Shown here piece by piece: positions 24,639 through 33,900 of a stretch of DNA of 64,000 bases. Made by a program: the position numbers and the translations under genes. The notes under the pieces were generated by a model. It saw only the letters and a program-made list of their open reading frames with translations. It searched no databases and was not told where the DNA came from. Numbering within the stretch: position 1 is the stretch's first letter; each line of letters begins with the position of its first letter. Source of the DNA: SW132 sp038150125 (lineage in GTDB: Bacteria; Bacteroidota; Rhodothermia; Balneolales; Balneolaceae); contig NZ_JBBVMF010000004.1 of assembly GCF_038150125.1 (NCBI RefSeq), positions 62,001 through 126,000 of the forward strand. The letters are read 5' to 3'.

Positions 24639-25823
24639 ATGAACGTATTGAAAAGAGGATTTCGAATCATCGCAAAGATGCTTAAATGGGTAGCCATACT
24701 TTTAATTGTTCTGATGGCTGTGTCTGCAATTTACAATACAACGCTTAGTAGCTCTTCAACAGTAACAGAAAAATTAACGCCATCACAAAAAGCCTACATC
24801 GCTGAATATTTTAATCTTCAGGAAGAAATTATCGGTGATATCTGGCCTTCTTTTGATGAGATAAAGATACCTGTTATCGTATATAATGAGGAGTATGCAT
24901 TTTTGGTCGGGATGAAAGATCCAAATACGGGGTGGCTTAAAATGCCTTCAAACGAACACAGGGGAAATGAATGGAATGTGGTAGATAATGATGACTTTCG
25001 TGGTGAGCCTTACTATCGCCAATATTTACACGATCCGTCAATCAATCCCGAAAATTTTACAGTAAAAGTGGGGTCTGCCTGGGTAAGTACGATGCAGACC
25101 AGAGAGTTTGCGGAGGTTTCGTTTTATACCGGATTTAAGAGTGAGCTTCCACCGGTTATCAACCAGGTATTTCCATATAAGATATTTTGGAATCTTATTA
25201 TGGGTGAGGCGGAAAGCTATACTTCCGGTTTGATCCACGAAGCATTTCATGGATTTCAGGGTATCAAATCAATAGAGAAGTTTTCAATAGCCGAATCAAT
25301 AGCATGGTTGTCAAATGATTACCCCTGGTATTTGGATAAAAACAGTGCCGGCTGGATTCATGAAGCTGAATTATTAATGAAAGCATTTGAGGCTGAAAAT
25401 GACACAGATGCTAATCAGTGCATAAGAGAGTATATCTCTGTCAGAGATCAAAGGAGAAAGGAAGCAGAATTGACTGAAGAGATGATAGAATATGAGAAAA
25501 ACAGGGAGTGGCTGGAAGGGTTGGCTAAATATACAGAGTTGAAAATTGGGCTGGTTGCGGGTGAAACTCAGGGTTATGAACCTGTCACCGAAATTAAAGA
25601 GCTGGGAGATTTCAATAACTACAGCAGATGGGGTAAATATTTCAAAAATCAATTAAGTGAGGTGCCAAGAGCTGCCGGCCGTAGTGGTGAGAGCCGTTTC
25701 TACTATGGAGGTATGCTTCAGTCCATGATCCTGGACCGAGTTTATCCGGACTGGAAGCATAAAATTTTTGATGAAGATGTTTTTCTTGAAGATCTGCTGA
25801 GAGAATCTATTTCAGAGACATAA
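24639..25823 (+). CDS. Membrane-anchored protein with HExxH motif (putative zinc metallopeptidase)
   Basis: A 394-residue protein with one N-terminal transmembrane or uncleaved signal helix (about residues 12-32) and a soluble extracytoplasmic remainder. SGLIHEAFHGFQG (about residues 196-208) supplies the HExxH zinc motif, and a later acidic stretch SIAESIAWL (about residues 217-225) could supply the third ligand Glu, as in gluzincins. I do not recognise a named family, so peptidase activity is an inference from the motif. Single gene; no export or immunity partner nearby. Confidence 0.65.
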   Translation: MNVLKRGFRIIAKMLKWVAILLIVLMAVSAIYNTTLSSSSTVTEKLTPSQKAYIAEYFNLQEEIIGDIWPSFDEIKIPVIVYNEEYAFLVGMKDPNTGWLKMPSNEHRGNEWNVVDNDDFRGEPYYRQYLHDPSINPENFTVKVGSAWVSTMQTREFAEVSFYTGFKSELPPVINQVFPYKIFWNLIMGEAESYTSGLIHEAFHGFQGIKSIEKFSIAESIAWLSNDYPWYLDKNSAGWIHEAELLMKAFEAENDTDANQCIREYISVRDQRRKEAELTEEMIEYEKNREWLEGLAKYTELKIGLVAGETQGYEPVTEIKELGDFNNYSRWGKYFKNQLSEVPRAAGRSGESRFYYGGMLQSMILDRVYPDWKHKIFDEDVFLEDLLRESISET

Positions 25824-25860
25824 TCTGATATTTTTTCTGATACGTTAAATCCGAGGTTGG

Positions 25861-25953
25861 ATGAAAATCATTCAATACATACCGGTTACGTTGATTGTTC
25901 TGTTACTCATATTTGTAATAGCAGGGTGCGAAAGAATAGTTGTTGAAACCTGA
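25861..25953 (+). CDS. Tiny lipoprotein-like ORF (signal peptide only), possibly truncated
   Basis: Thirty codons: MKIIQYIPVTLIVLLLIFVI followed by AGCERIVVET and a TGA. It has a basic start, a hydrophobic core and a lipobox (VIAGC), so it would yield an eight-residue lipopeptide. The stop codon lies inside the left arm of a perfect palindrome (25937-25981), suggesting that the palindrome inserted into a longer lipoprotein gene and ended it. It may alternatively be a genuine small entericidin-like lipoprotein. Confidence 0.45.
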   Translation: MKIIQYIPVTLIVLLLIFVIAGCERIVVET

Positions 25954-25981
25954 CTACTCTGAAGTCAGGTTTCAACAACTA
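25937..25981. repeat. Perfect 19-bp inverted repeat with 7-nt loop
   Basis: TAGTTGTTGAAACCTGACT (25937-25955) is exactly complementary to AGTCAGGTTTCAACAACTA (25963-25981) around the loop ACTCTGA. No T-run follows, so a simple terminator is less likely than a mobile or REP-like palindrome. A weaker hairpin with the same AACCTGACT/TCAGG core lies near 41106-41128. Confidence 0.8.
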
Positions 25982-26090
25982 AAAATATGGTACTTATGTA
26001 AAATGATTAGTAGCCCAAATTTGAGCTACAGGTTTTGCGGCGTTCCGAAGTCTAAAAGAGCGTAACGATTATCACAAAGTGACATTTTAC

Positions 26091-26167
26091 CGAGGGGGTC
26101 GTTGTAGGGAAATAAAGCGTACTCAGGGTACGTCATGTACTCTTCCATCGCTTTTCCCTCCCCCTCG
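26091..26167. repeat. Long imperfect inverted repeat
   Basis: CGAGGGGG (26091-26098) pairs with CCCCCTCG (26160-26167), and AGGGAAA...AAGCG (26106-26119) pairs with CGCTTTTCCCT (26149-26159) with a 2-3 nt bulge. The loop contains two GTACTC words. It sits in the otherwise empty 25982-26412 gap before the ferric-reductase-like gene, together with a copy of the dispersed motif at 26289-26307. Confidence 0.6.
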
Positions 26168-26288
26168 CTTCCGGCATAATTTCGCTACGCGTGCAAAAAA
26201 TGAGCTTGGTGAATAATCCGGGTTATAAGAATAAGTCTTGAAAATTCACTTACAATTAATGAAGATTTTTAAAACTACAGTACTGGAA

Positions 26289-26307
26289 GGTTTTGCAAAG
26301 TCCTCTA
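26289..26307 (+). repeat. Copy of the dispersed TTTGCAAAG(C/T)CCTCT motif
   Basis: GGTTTTGCAAAGTCCTCTA, the best-conserved member of the six-copy family described under 3397-3415. It lies 106 nt upstream of the ferric-reductase-like gene. Confidence 0.5.
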
Positions 26308-26412
26308 ATGAATATGTAAAGCCAAAAAAACTGAATCTGAATGGTTGTCCATAATCCGATTCAGAAAGACTTTGTGATTATATTTTTAGTGCAAATTTAA
26401 ATACTAAGAATC

Positions 26413-27705
26413 ATGAATAATAAAGTAGGACCATGGCTATTTTGGGTTGCTGCGTTTCTGGTACTTCCTCTTTGGCTGATCTCTTTTCCCGAGTCAACTA
26501 TACGGCATAATCTGAATCCTTTCCTTGTTTACGTAAGTCAGGTTACGGCATTGACGGGATTTGCATTATTTGCTATCACTTTTGTATTGTCGGCACGATT
26601 AAAATGGCTGGAAGACTATTTCGGTGGTCTCGATAAGATGTATCATCAACATCACAAGATGGGTAAAGCCGCCTTTATGCTGTTGCTAATACATCCCATA
26701 ATGTTGGCTATAAGTTGGGTCCCTGAGGATGCAGGGCGTTTATTGTGGTACCTGTTTCCCGTTCACGGACGGTTTGAGATCAACATTGGCAGCTGGGCAT
26801 TGTGGAGCCTTATCCTCCTGATGATTTTCACCCTTGTGATACGCATGCCGTACGATAAATGGAAAATATCACATAAATTCATGGGGATCTTCTTTATTCT
26901 GGGGGTGGTACATATCTATTATCTGGATCTTTCTTTGAGTGCAAACACGGCATTGACGATCTATCTTTCAGTTCTTTCAATTGCGGGCATAACAGCCTGG
27001 GTGTATAAGTCGGTTCTTTTTGATTTCGTTATAAAAAAATATCATTTCAGGGTGGTTAAAGTTGACCGCCTGAGCGACGAGATTATTCAGATAACGCTAA
27101 AACCAATAGAAGAAGCGTTTGATTTTACACCGGGTCAGTTCTGTTTTTTCAGTTTTCGTGCTGCAGGTATCTCCCGTGAATCGCACCCTTATACAGTGTG
27201 CGATATGACTAAGGAAGGTGAAATAACCATTATGGTAAAGGCACTGGGCGATTATACAAAACAGCTTTACAGAGAATTGGAGCACGGAGCAATAGCTTAT
27301 CTGGAAGGTCCTTACGGCCGATTTGATTATCGCGAGGGTAGCCGGAATCAGGTGTGGATTGGTGGGGGCGTGGGAATCGCACCATTTATCAGCTGGGCCA
27401 ATGATCTGAAACGGAGGGCTGATTCTAATGTAAATGTGGACTTGTACTACTGCGTAAATACCGAGGAAGAAGCCACCCATCTCCCTGTTTTTAAAGATTT
27501 GGAAATGCAAATGGAAAGTTTCAGAATAAACCTGATCAGAGCTGATGTGGAAGGTTTTTTGAACCCCGCGGAAATCCCGCACGTTAGTGAAAAAGAAATT
27601 TTTATTTGCGGGCCTAAAGAGATGCGAAAAGCTTTACTACCAAAATTAGCAAAACATGGAGTTTCAAAAGAATCTATTCATTATGAGGATTTCGATTTTT
27701 CCTGA
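26413..27705 (+). CDS. Ferric-reductase-like transmembrane flavocytochrome
   Basis: A 430-residue protein: about six transmembrane helices (residues 8-205) with paired histidines in YHQHHKMGKAAFMLLLIHP (about residues 77-95) and in KISHKFMGIFFILGVVHIYY (about residues 151-170), the usual haem-binding ferric reductase layout. A ferredoxin-reductase-type FAD domain follows (SHPYTV at about 258-263) and an NAD(P) domain with WIGGGVGIAPFISW (about residues 315-328) and a C-terminal FICGPKEMRKAL. It should pass electrons from NAD(P)H through FAD and haem to an extracytoplasmic acceptor, possibly ferric iron. Upstream is a 700-bp gap with repeats; a small membrane gene follows after 29 nt and is probably co-transcribed. 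Confidence 0.88.
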   Translation: MNNKVGPWLFWVAAFLVLPLWLISFPESTIRHNLNPFLVYVSQVTALTGFALFAITFVLSARLKWLEDYFGGLDKMYHQHHKMGKAAFMLLLIHPIMLAISWVPEDAGRLLWYLFPVHGRFEINIGSWALWSLILLMIFTLVIRMPYDKWKISHKFMGIFFILGVVHIYYLDLSLSANTALTIYLSVLSIAGITAWVYKSVLFDFVIKKYHFRVVKVDRLSDEIIQITLKPIEEAFDFTPGQFCFFSFRAAGISRESHPYTVCDMTKEGEITIMVKALGDYTKQLYRELEHGAIAYLEGPYGRFDYREGSRNQVWIGGGVGIAPFISWANDLKRRADSNVNVDLYYCVNTEEEATHLPVFKDLEMQMESFRINLIRADVEGFLNPAEIPHVSEKEIFICGPKEMRKALLPKLAKHGVSKESIHYEDFDFS

Positions 27706-27734
27706 TAAATACATTCAGCAAAACTTAACCAACC

Positions 27735-28154
27735 TTGAAAAATAAAAAACCTTTTGGCCTATATTTACTAATGGGATTGATTCTCTTTCAGGGAATCAGC
27801 GGTTTGTTTGGAGGGATTGCACTTGTGGTTGACCCGACCGGTGAACTTCTTTATATGCCGATTTCAATGCTGGATGGCTCACCCTTTGAAAACTTTCTGG
27901 TTCCTGGGATAATTTTACTATCAATCCTGGGGATCTTTCCCATTATAGTATTTTATGGACTTTGGAAGAGATTGAATTGGGCCTGGACAGGTGCTTTGAT
28001 AGTCAGTGCAGCACTCATCATCTGGATTAGTGTTGAAATATGGATGCTTGGTTATTATTCGGAACCGCCACTTCAGCTTATATACGGACTACTTGGAGTA
28101 ATACTGCTTATTTTAACACTTCTATCATCAGCCGGATATAGTTCAGAGGTTTGA
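27735..28154 (+). CDS. Small four-helix membrane protein
   Basis: A 139-residue protein with four hydrophobic helices (about residues 8-30, 52-73, 80-102 and 113-133) starting with TTG (MKNKKPFGLYLLMGLILFQG). No family recognised. It follows the ferric-reductase-like gene by 29 nt. Its last ~80 nt overlap, on the opposite strand, the 3' end of a truncated CBM9-like gene, so a deletion may have joined the two loci. Confidence 0.65.
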   Translation: MKNKKPFGLYLLMGLILFQGISGLFGGIALVVDPTGELLYMPISMLDGSPFENFLVPGIILLSILGIFPIIVFYGLWKRLNWAWTGALIVSAALIIWISVEIWMLGYYSEPPLQLIYGLLGVILLILTLLSSAGYSSEV

Positions 28155-28480
28155 TCAAAACTGGCTATGCTGATATGTGTGTTGGGATTAGTAGCAACAA
28201 TCCCTTCCGGTTCCGAATCGTAAAGTTCGCCGGCCACATAGAGGTATTTATCATCGTAAGCGACCTTTATGATCGTGGGGTTCGACATATCACCCCCATA
28301 AACAGGTTGATACATGACCAGTGGAAAGGGTTTGACATTCTTCCATGCATTCTCATCAGGAATGCCATCAATTGTAACTGAGGATGAAATTCTCTGGATA
28401 GCTACCGGGGTTTGTTTATCTGAGACCTGAAGCTGACTTTGCAGCAGAAGAGCAAAAGTTATTGTAAGCAGAAAATTCAT
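28073..28480 (-). pseudogene. Truncated N-terminus of a CBM9-like/DUF5916 secreted protein
   Basis: A signal peptide (MNFLLTITFALLLQSQL) is followed by RISSSVTIDGIPDENAWKNV and IKVAYDDKYLYVAGELYDSE, the start of the carbohydrate-binding family-9-like domain that opens DUF5916 proteins, which are normally several hundred residues long. Here recognisable sequence ends near residue 105 (about 28165), and the remaining residues are the reverse complement of the neighbouring membrane gene's 3' end. I infer a deletion that removed the rest. The surviving reading frame starts 7 nt before the SLC13 gene's end on the same strand. Confidence 0.7.
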
Positions 28481-28486
28481 AAATGG

Positions 28487-29965
28487 TTAGTTTGCCCAGT
28501 CAGGTATAATTCCTATTTCTATTCCGAATGCATATGCAAATAGCGTGTAGCAGGCGATGCTCAGTATAACGGAAACGATAATGTTTAACCAGATTCCGGC
28601 TTTAGCCATCTGGGGGATGGAAACCTTTCCGCTTCCGTAAATAATGGCGTTAGGAGGCGTGGCAACAGGGAGCATGAAGGCACAGCTTGCGGCAATGGCA
28701 GCAGGTATAACAAACAACATTGGATTCTGGCCGATACCGATTGCCGACGATGCCAGTATAGGCAGAAATGCTGCTGCTGTGGCTGTATTGCTTGTAATTT
28801 CTGTGAGAAACACGATAATCAGAATTACAACGAAGAGAAGCAGGATTATGGGAAGGGTATCCAGCCCGCTTACTCCCTGTCCGATCCAGGCAGCCAGGCC
28901 AGTTGAACTGATGGCGGAGGCTAAACTCAGGCCGCCTCCAAAGAGAATGAGTATGCCCCACGGAAGATCCTGCAGATCATCCCACTGCAGTAAATTTCCC
29001 TCTGATTTTTTGCCGCTTGGAATCAAAAATAATACGAGTCCTGCTGCAATTGCTATTCCTGCATCCGAAAGCCCTGGGACTATTTCAGAAATAAGGGGGC
29101 GAAAAATCCATAAAAGAGCAGTTCCCGCAAAAACTATAGCAACACGGAATTCAGGCTTTGAAATGGCCCCAAGACCCTTTAGCTGATCAAGGATAATCGA
29201 CTTACCGCCCGGCAGTACTTTCATTTTAATTGGAAAAATGAAGCGGCTTAAGACGATATACATTATAGGAAGAAGTAAAATAACGAGCGGAACGCCGATC
29301 ATCATCCAGCGGGCAAAGCTGATTTCAAGCCCGTAATTTTCGAGCATAAATGCAGCCAGAAGGGCATTGGGCGGAGTACCAATGAGGGTGCCTATTCCTC
29401 CGATGTTACACGCGTAAGCGATAGAGAGCAGCAGCACTATTTCAAAATTTGTAACTGCAGGAGCGTCCTTCTCTTTCTGGACCCCGACAAAATGAAGGAC
29501 AGAAACAGCGATAGGCAGCATCATCAATGCGGTTGCCGTATTGCTCACCCACATGCTTAAGAACGCGGATGCGATGATGAAACCTATAATAATAGACGTG
29601 GGCTTAAACCCGATGAAATTTATTATGTTCAGGGCAATTCGTTTATGCAGTCCCCACGTTTGCATTGCGATGGCGATTATAAAACCACCCATGAATAAAA
29701 ATATCAGAGGATTTGCATAAGGGGCAGTTGCCTCTCCTATTGGCAAAATACCCAGAACAGGAAACACCACGATGGGTATCAAAGAGGTGGCCGCGATGGG
29801 TATGGCTTCCGAAATCCACCATGTGGCCATGAGTAGCGCAACGGCAGCAGTTCGCCAGGCGGATTCGTCAAGTCCTTCCGGGGCCGGCAGGAATAGAAAA
29901 ACAAGAAAAAGTAAGAGCCCAAGATATAGTCCTAATCGAGATGAATCGATCGTTCGATTTGTCAT
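28487..29965 (-). CDS. SLC13-family (DASS) sodium/dicarboxylate-type anion transporter
   Basis: A 492-residue membrane protein with about 11-12 helices plus hairpins. The SNTATALMMLPIAVS motif (about residues 144-158) and its second-half counterpart TEITSNTATAAAFLPIL (about residues 390-406) are the duplicated Ser-Asn-Thr Na+/substrate sites of divalent anion:sodium symporters (SdcS, VcINDY), and GTPPNALLAAF and ATPPNAIIYG follow each. It probably imports succinate, malate or similar C4 dicarboxylates. It is a single gene apart from the truncated CBM9-like remnant downstream. Confidence 0.9.
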   Translation of the reverse strand: MTNRTIDSSRLGLYLGLLLFLVFLFLPAPEGLDESAWRTAAVALLMATWWISEAIPIAATSLIPIVVFPVLGILPIGEATAPYANPLIFLFMGGFIIAIAMQTWGLHKRIALNIINFIGFKPTSIIIGFIIASAFLSMWVSNTATALMMLPIAVSVLHFVGVQKEKDAPAVTNFEIVLLLSIAYACNIGGIGTLIGTPPNALLAAFMLENYGLEISFARWMMIGVPLVILLLPIMYIVLSRFIFPIKMKVLPGGKSIILDQLKGLGAISKPEFRVAIVFAGTALLWIFRPLISEIVPGLSDAGIAIAAGLVLFLIPSGKKSEGNLLQWDDLQDLPWGILILFGGGLSLASAISSTGLAAWIGQGVSGLDTLPIILLLFVVILIIVFLTEITSNTATAAAFLPILASSAIGIGQNPMLFVIPAAIAASCAFMLPVATPPNAIIYGSGKVSIPQMAKAGIWLNIIVSVILSIACYTLFAYAFGIEIGIIPDWAN

Positions 29966-30130
29966 AGTATCATTTGGTTAAAAAATATGCACATATGAAT
30001 AGACCATCGCCAATGATGAATCCCCTATTGATCAGACAAAATTACGATTTGAAGCTGATGTACCCGTATAAATTTTCCACATTAACCTGTATGACAAGTT
30101 GGCTAAACCGGGCGGAGATTGTTCAAGCAG

Positions 30131-30802
30131 TTAATTATTTTTTGATTGGTAAACGGAGGCAACAACATAATACACAGGGTAGTAAAAAGAAATAAGGATG
30201 AGCCAAAGAGGTGTTTCTCTTAGATAGACCAGCATGACGAATATCATAATAGCATAAGGAACAGAGAGAATGATGGTTGCTTTCTTCCAGCGCGGAGTCC
30301 GGCTTGGATAAATGAACTTTACCGGAAGGAGAACCAGCACAGCAAGAATAAGCACCACAGCAGACGATACCACAGCACCGGCATCGAGAATATATAAATA
30401 GAGAATCACAACATTCCAGTAGGAGGGGAACCCCCTGAAAAAGTGATCCTCTGTTTTGGCCTGCTTATGGCTGAAGCCGAAAAGACTTGCCAGCAGAACC
30501 AAACTTCCCGCCCAAAACGGGAGATCAAGAAATTGGTAGGCCCAAAAAACAGGAATAAATACCCAATTAAGGTAGTCGGCGATATTATCCATTTGACCGC
30601 CGTCGATATTTGGAGAATACGTTTGAACATCAGCGGCCCGCGCCAAGGTGCCGTCAAGTGAATCTATAGCGACTGCAACAGCTATTACAAACAGGGAACT
30701 TTGGAGATCTCCCCGGGCAATAAGGATAAGTGACCAGAAGGCCAGAACGGCACCAGCGGCCGTGAAGAGATGCACTGAATAAGCACGTATTTTTTTTAAC
30801 AT
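30131..30802 (-). CDS. CDP-alcohol phosphatidyltransferase family protein (phosphatidylcholine-synthase-like)
   Basis: A 223-residue integral membrane enzyme with about seven helices. DSLDGTLARAADV (about residues 47-59) followed by GGQMDNIAD (about 68-76) gives the D-G-x2-A-R...G-x3-D-x3-D signature whose aspartates bind metal and CDP-diacylglycerol. The spacing and N-terminus resemble phosphatidylcholine synthase (choline + CDP-DAG) more than PgsA or PssA, but the substrate is not proven. It diverges from the giant glucan synthase gene, a suggestive link since cyclic glucans often receive phospholipid-derived head groups. Confidence 0.78.
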   Translation of the reverse strand: MLKKIRAYSVHLFTAAGAVLAFWSLILIARGDLQSSLFVIAVAVAIDSLDGTLARAADVQTYSPNIDGGQMDNIADYLNWVFIPVFWAYQFLDLPFWAGSLVLLASLFGFSHKQAKTEDHFFRGFPSYWNVVILYLYILDAGAVVSSAVVLILAVLVLLPVKFIYPSRTPRWKKATIILSVPYAIMIFVMLVYLRETPLWLILISFYYPVYYVVASVYQSKNN

Positions 30803-30968
30803 TATTTCAGACGTTTTACATTATTTCAATTGAAGCAATAACAAAGCTTACAGTTTTTCAATTGTAAGGTTTTCCCCTTCATTCGTTGTCAAGAATACAT
30901 TAGCACTAAAAAGATTGTGCTTGGGATATTTAAATATATGTTGCATTAACGATAATACTTGATGCCAA

Positions 30969-33900
30969 ATGAGAGAAAATAATGCGGTTTCATTTAATAT
31001 CGGTTTTTTAAAAGAGAGTGCCGTCAGGCTTGCGGAAAATCATCTTGCCTTGGAAAATGGAACTCGGTATAAGCCGGTGAGTCCGGTTTTGAAGGAGTCC
31101 AGGAAGATTCTAGAAGAGTCTTACAGAGAACTCTCAAAGCTCGCCAAATCAAATAAAGAGATCTCACCTGCCGCCGAATGGCTTATTGATAACTTTTACA
31201 TCATACAGGAGCAGATTGTTCAGGTGGGGGTGGATTTTCCTAAAGAGTACCAAAAAAGCCTACCACTTTTTAAAAATGGAGAGTTCCGCGGGCTCCCCAA
31301 AGTGTATGAACTGGTTTTGAACCTGCTGAATCATACCGATAATGTAGTGGATCTGGACGTATTTGCTGAATATATTAAAAAATACCAGGAAAAACGGACC
31401 CTGATGATGGGTGAACTTTGGGCAATTCCAATCATGGTTCGCCTTATCCTCATCGAAAAACTATCCCAAAAAGCATCTGGTATACTTGCCCGCAAGCGCG
31501 TGAGAGATGAGGTCAACAACCTGTTAAAAGAGCTAGATGAAGAGAGCCAGGAGGAACCGGGGGTGTTTTCAAGTGTGGTATCCAAATGGCTAAAAGACAA
31601 GCGCGATAGCAAAGAACCACAATATCTTGTTGAGATCTACAATCAGCTCCAGAATTCAGGCCGTTTATGGGACGAGCAAAAACGGTGGCTAGTGTTCAGG
31701 TTTCGTCGATACGACATGACGCTTGAAGAGGCAATGAAGATTGAAGCACAGAAGCAATCCAGGTTGCAGGTCAGTATACAGAATGCGGTACATTCACTTC
31801 GGAAATCTTCAGAGTCGGATTGGTCAGACTTTGTCGAACAAAATTCGGTTGTAGAGAAAATCCTGTGCCTTGATTCTGCAGGAGTGTATTCTGATATAGA
31901 TTTTCAGTCACGTGACAGCTATCGTAGTGTGGTGGAAAGACTCAGCCGGAGATCCGGCCACAGTGAAAAAGAGGTTGCCGAGCAGGTACTCGAGATGGTA
32001 GATAGGGAGAGTAAACACGATAGTGAGGATACCCCTCTCCAAAATGCCTCAACTGCCCGCAGTCATGTGGGATATTTTTTGAAAGGAGGAGGGTATAAGA
32101 AGCTGGTAAAGCATCTTGGTTATAAGATGACATTTCGTGAGAGATTGAATCGCATACTCGAGGAAAATACGGCATGGTATGTAACGTCGGTTATCGTTAC
32201 TACAATTATTCTGATGTCAATTTTATGGGGGGTTACCGGCTCAATGAGCAATTCCACCCTGGTAGCAACATTGGTGCTTGCTGTAGCCCTTTTTCCGGCC
32301 CTGGACCTTTCTGTATCGGCAGTAAACCGTTTTTTAGCATTTCTTTTACCTCCCAGGTTATTGCCAAAAATGGAATACAAAGATAATATTCCTGACGAAT
32401 CAAGAACGGTTGTGATAGTTCCAACGATGTTCACGTCCCCAAAGGACGTTCGTCGACAGGTCGAAAATCTTGAAATACGCTCGCTGGCTAATCCCGATCC
32501 GGCGTTCCAGTTTATCCTATTGTCTGATTTTACGGATGCCTCTGTTAAAGAGAAAGATTCAGACAAGGCAATACTGGATACCGCCAGGGAGACCATTGCA
32601 GCGCTGAATAAAAAATACCGATCGCGATATGGTGATAAATTTTTTTTCCTGCACCGTGAAAGATGCTGGAATGAACAGGAGGGAGTATGGATGGGCTGGG
32701 AGCGAAAGCGGGGTAAGCTCGAGGAGTTTAACAGGCTGTTGCGTAATGCGGATGCGGAAACAACTTACTCGCACAAAGGCGGAGATTTTATTGAGACAGT
32801 TAAGATGTTACCTGTTAAGTTTGTCATTACCCTTGATGCAGATACGAAGCTGCCGCCCGACAGTGCGCGGAACCTGGTGCGAACAATTGCACATCCGCTG
32901 AACCGTGCGCGCTACGATTCAGATAAAAAGAGGATCACAAAAGGGTATGGTATCATTCAGCCAAGAATTTCTATTCCGCCCGAATCGTCACGGAAAACTT
33001 GGTTTTCCCGGATCTTTTCCGGCAATGTCGGGCTGGATCCATACTCAACCGCGGTGTCTGATATCTACCAGGACCTCGCCGGCGAGGCAATTTTTACGGG
33101 AAAAGGGATTTATGATGTAGAAGCTTTCCACACAGTGCTTGATGGCCGTTTTCCGGAAAACAGAATACTATCGCACGACCTTATTGAAAGCACCTACCTT
33201 AGGGCCGGCCTGGCAACGGACATTGAACTGTTCGATGATTACCCGACAACTTATATGAGCTATAGCAAACGTAATCACCGCTGGACCCGGGGGGACTGGC
33301 AGATTGCCGCCTGGCTATTTCCCCGTGTCCCCTTCAAAGACGGGAAAGAGCGAAATACTATTAATTTACTGTCTAAATGGAAGATTTTTGATAATCTGCG
33401 CAGGTCTCTGAACCCATTTTTTTTGACAGTCTTTTTTATAGCCGGGTGGTTTTTGCTGCCGGGCAGCGCCTGGATCTGGACGGCAGCTGCATTTGGAATT
33501 TTGGCGTTCCCGATCTATGTCAGCCTCTACAGCGATATATTAAACCGTCCCGCCCGTGTAAAATGGAAGCTCTATTTTGAAAAGGTAAGAGCCAATCTAA
33601 GAATAAACACACTTCAGGCACTTAGTGTCGTAATCATCCTGCCTCACCAGGCGGTTGTACAGCTTGATGCCGCACTGCGTACGTTCTACCGACTTAAAAT
33701 ATCGCGTAAATCACTGCTTGAATGGACGACCGCATCACATACCGAATTCACCAGCCCGAACTCTCTGGGGGCGTATATCCAAAGTCAAATCATTCCTATA
33801 GTGCTTGGTATCACAATTTTGATTGTGGCTATTGCAACGGCTCAGCACTATCTCTGGATTGTGGTGCCATTTTCTATTGCATGGACGGGAGCCCCTATCT

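Noticed and set aside
29974..30195. 73-residue plus-strand ORF between the SLC13 and phosphatidyltransferase genes
   Set aside because: Its end lies antisense inside the phosphatidyltransferase gene and its composition is not protein-like; likely chance.
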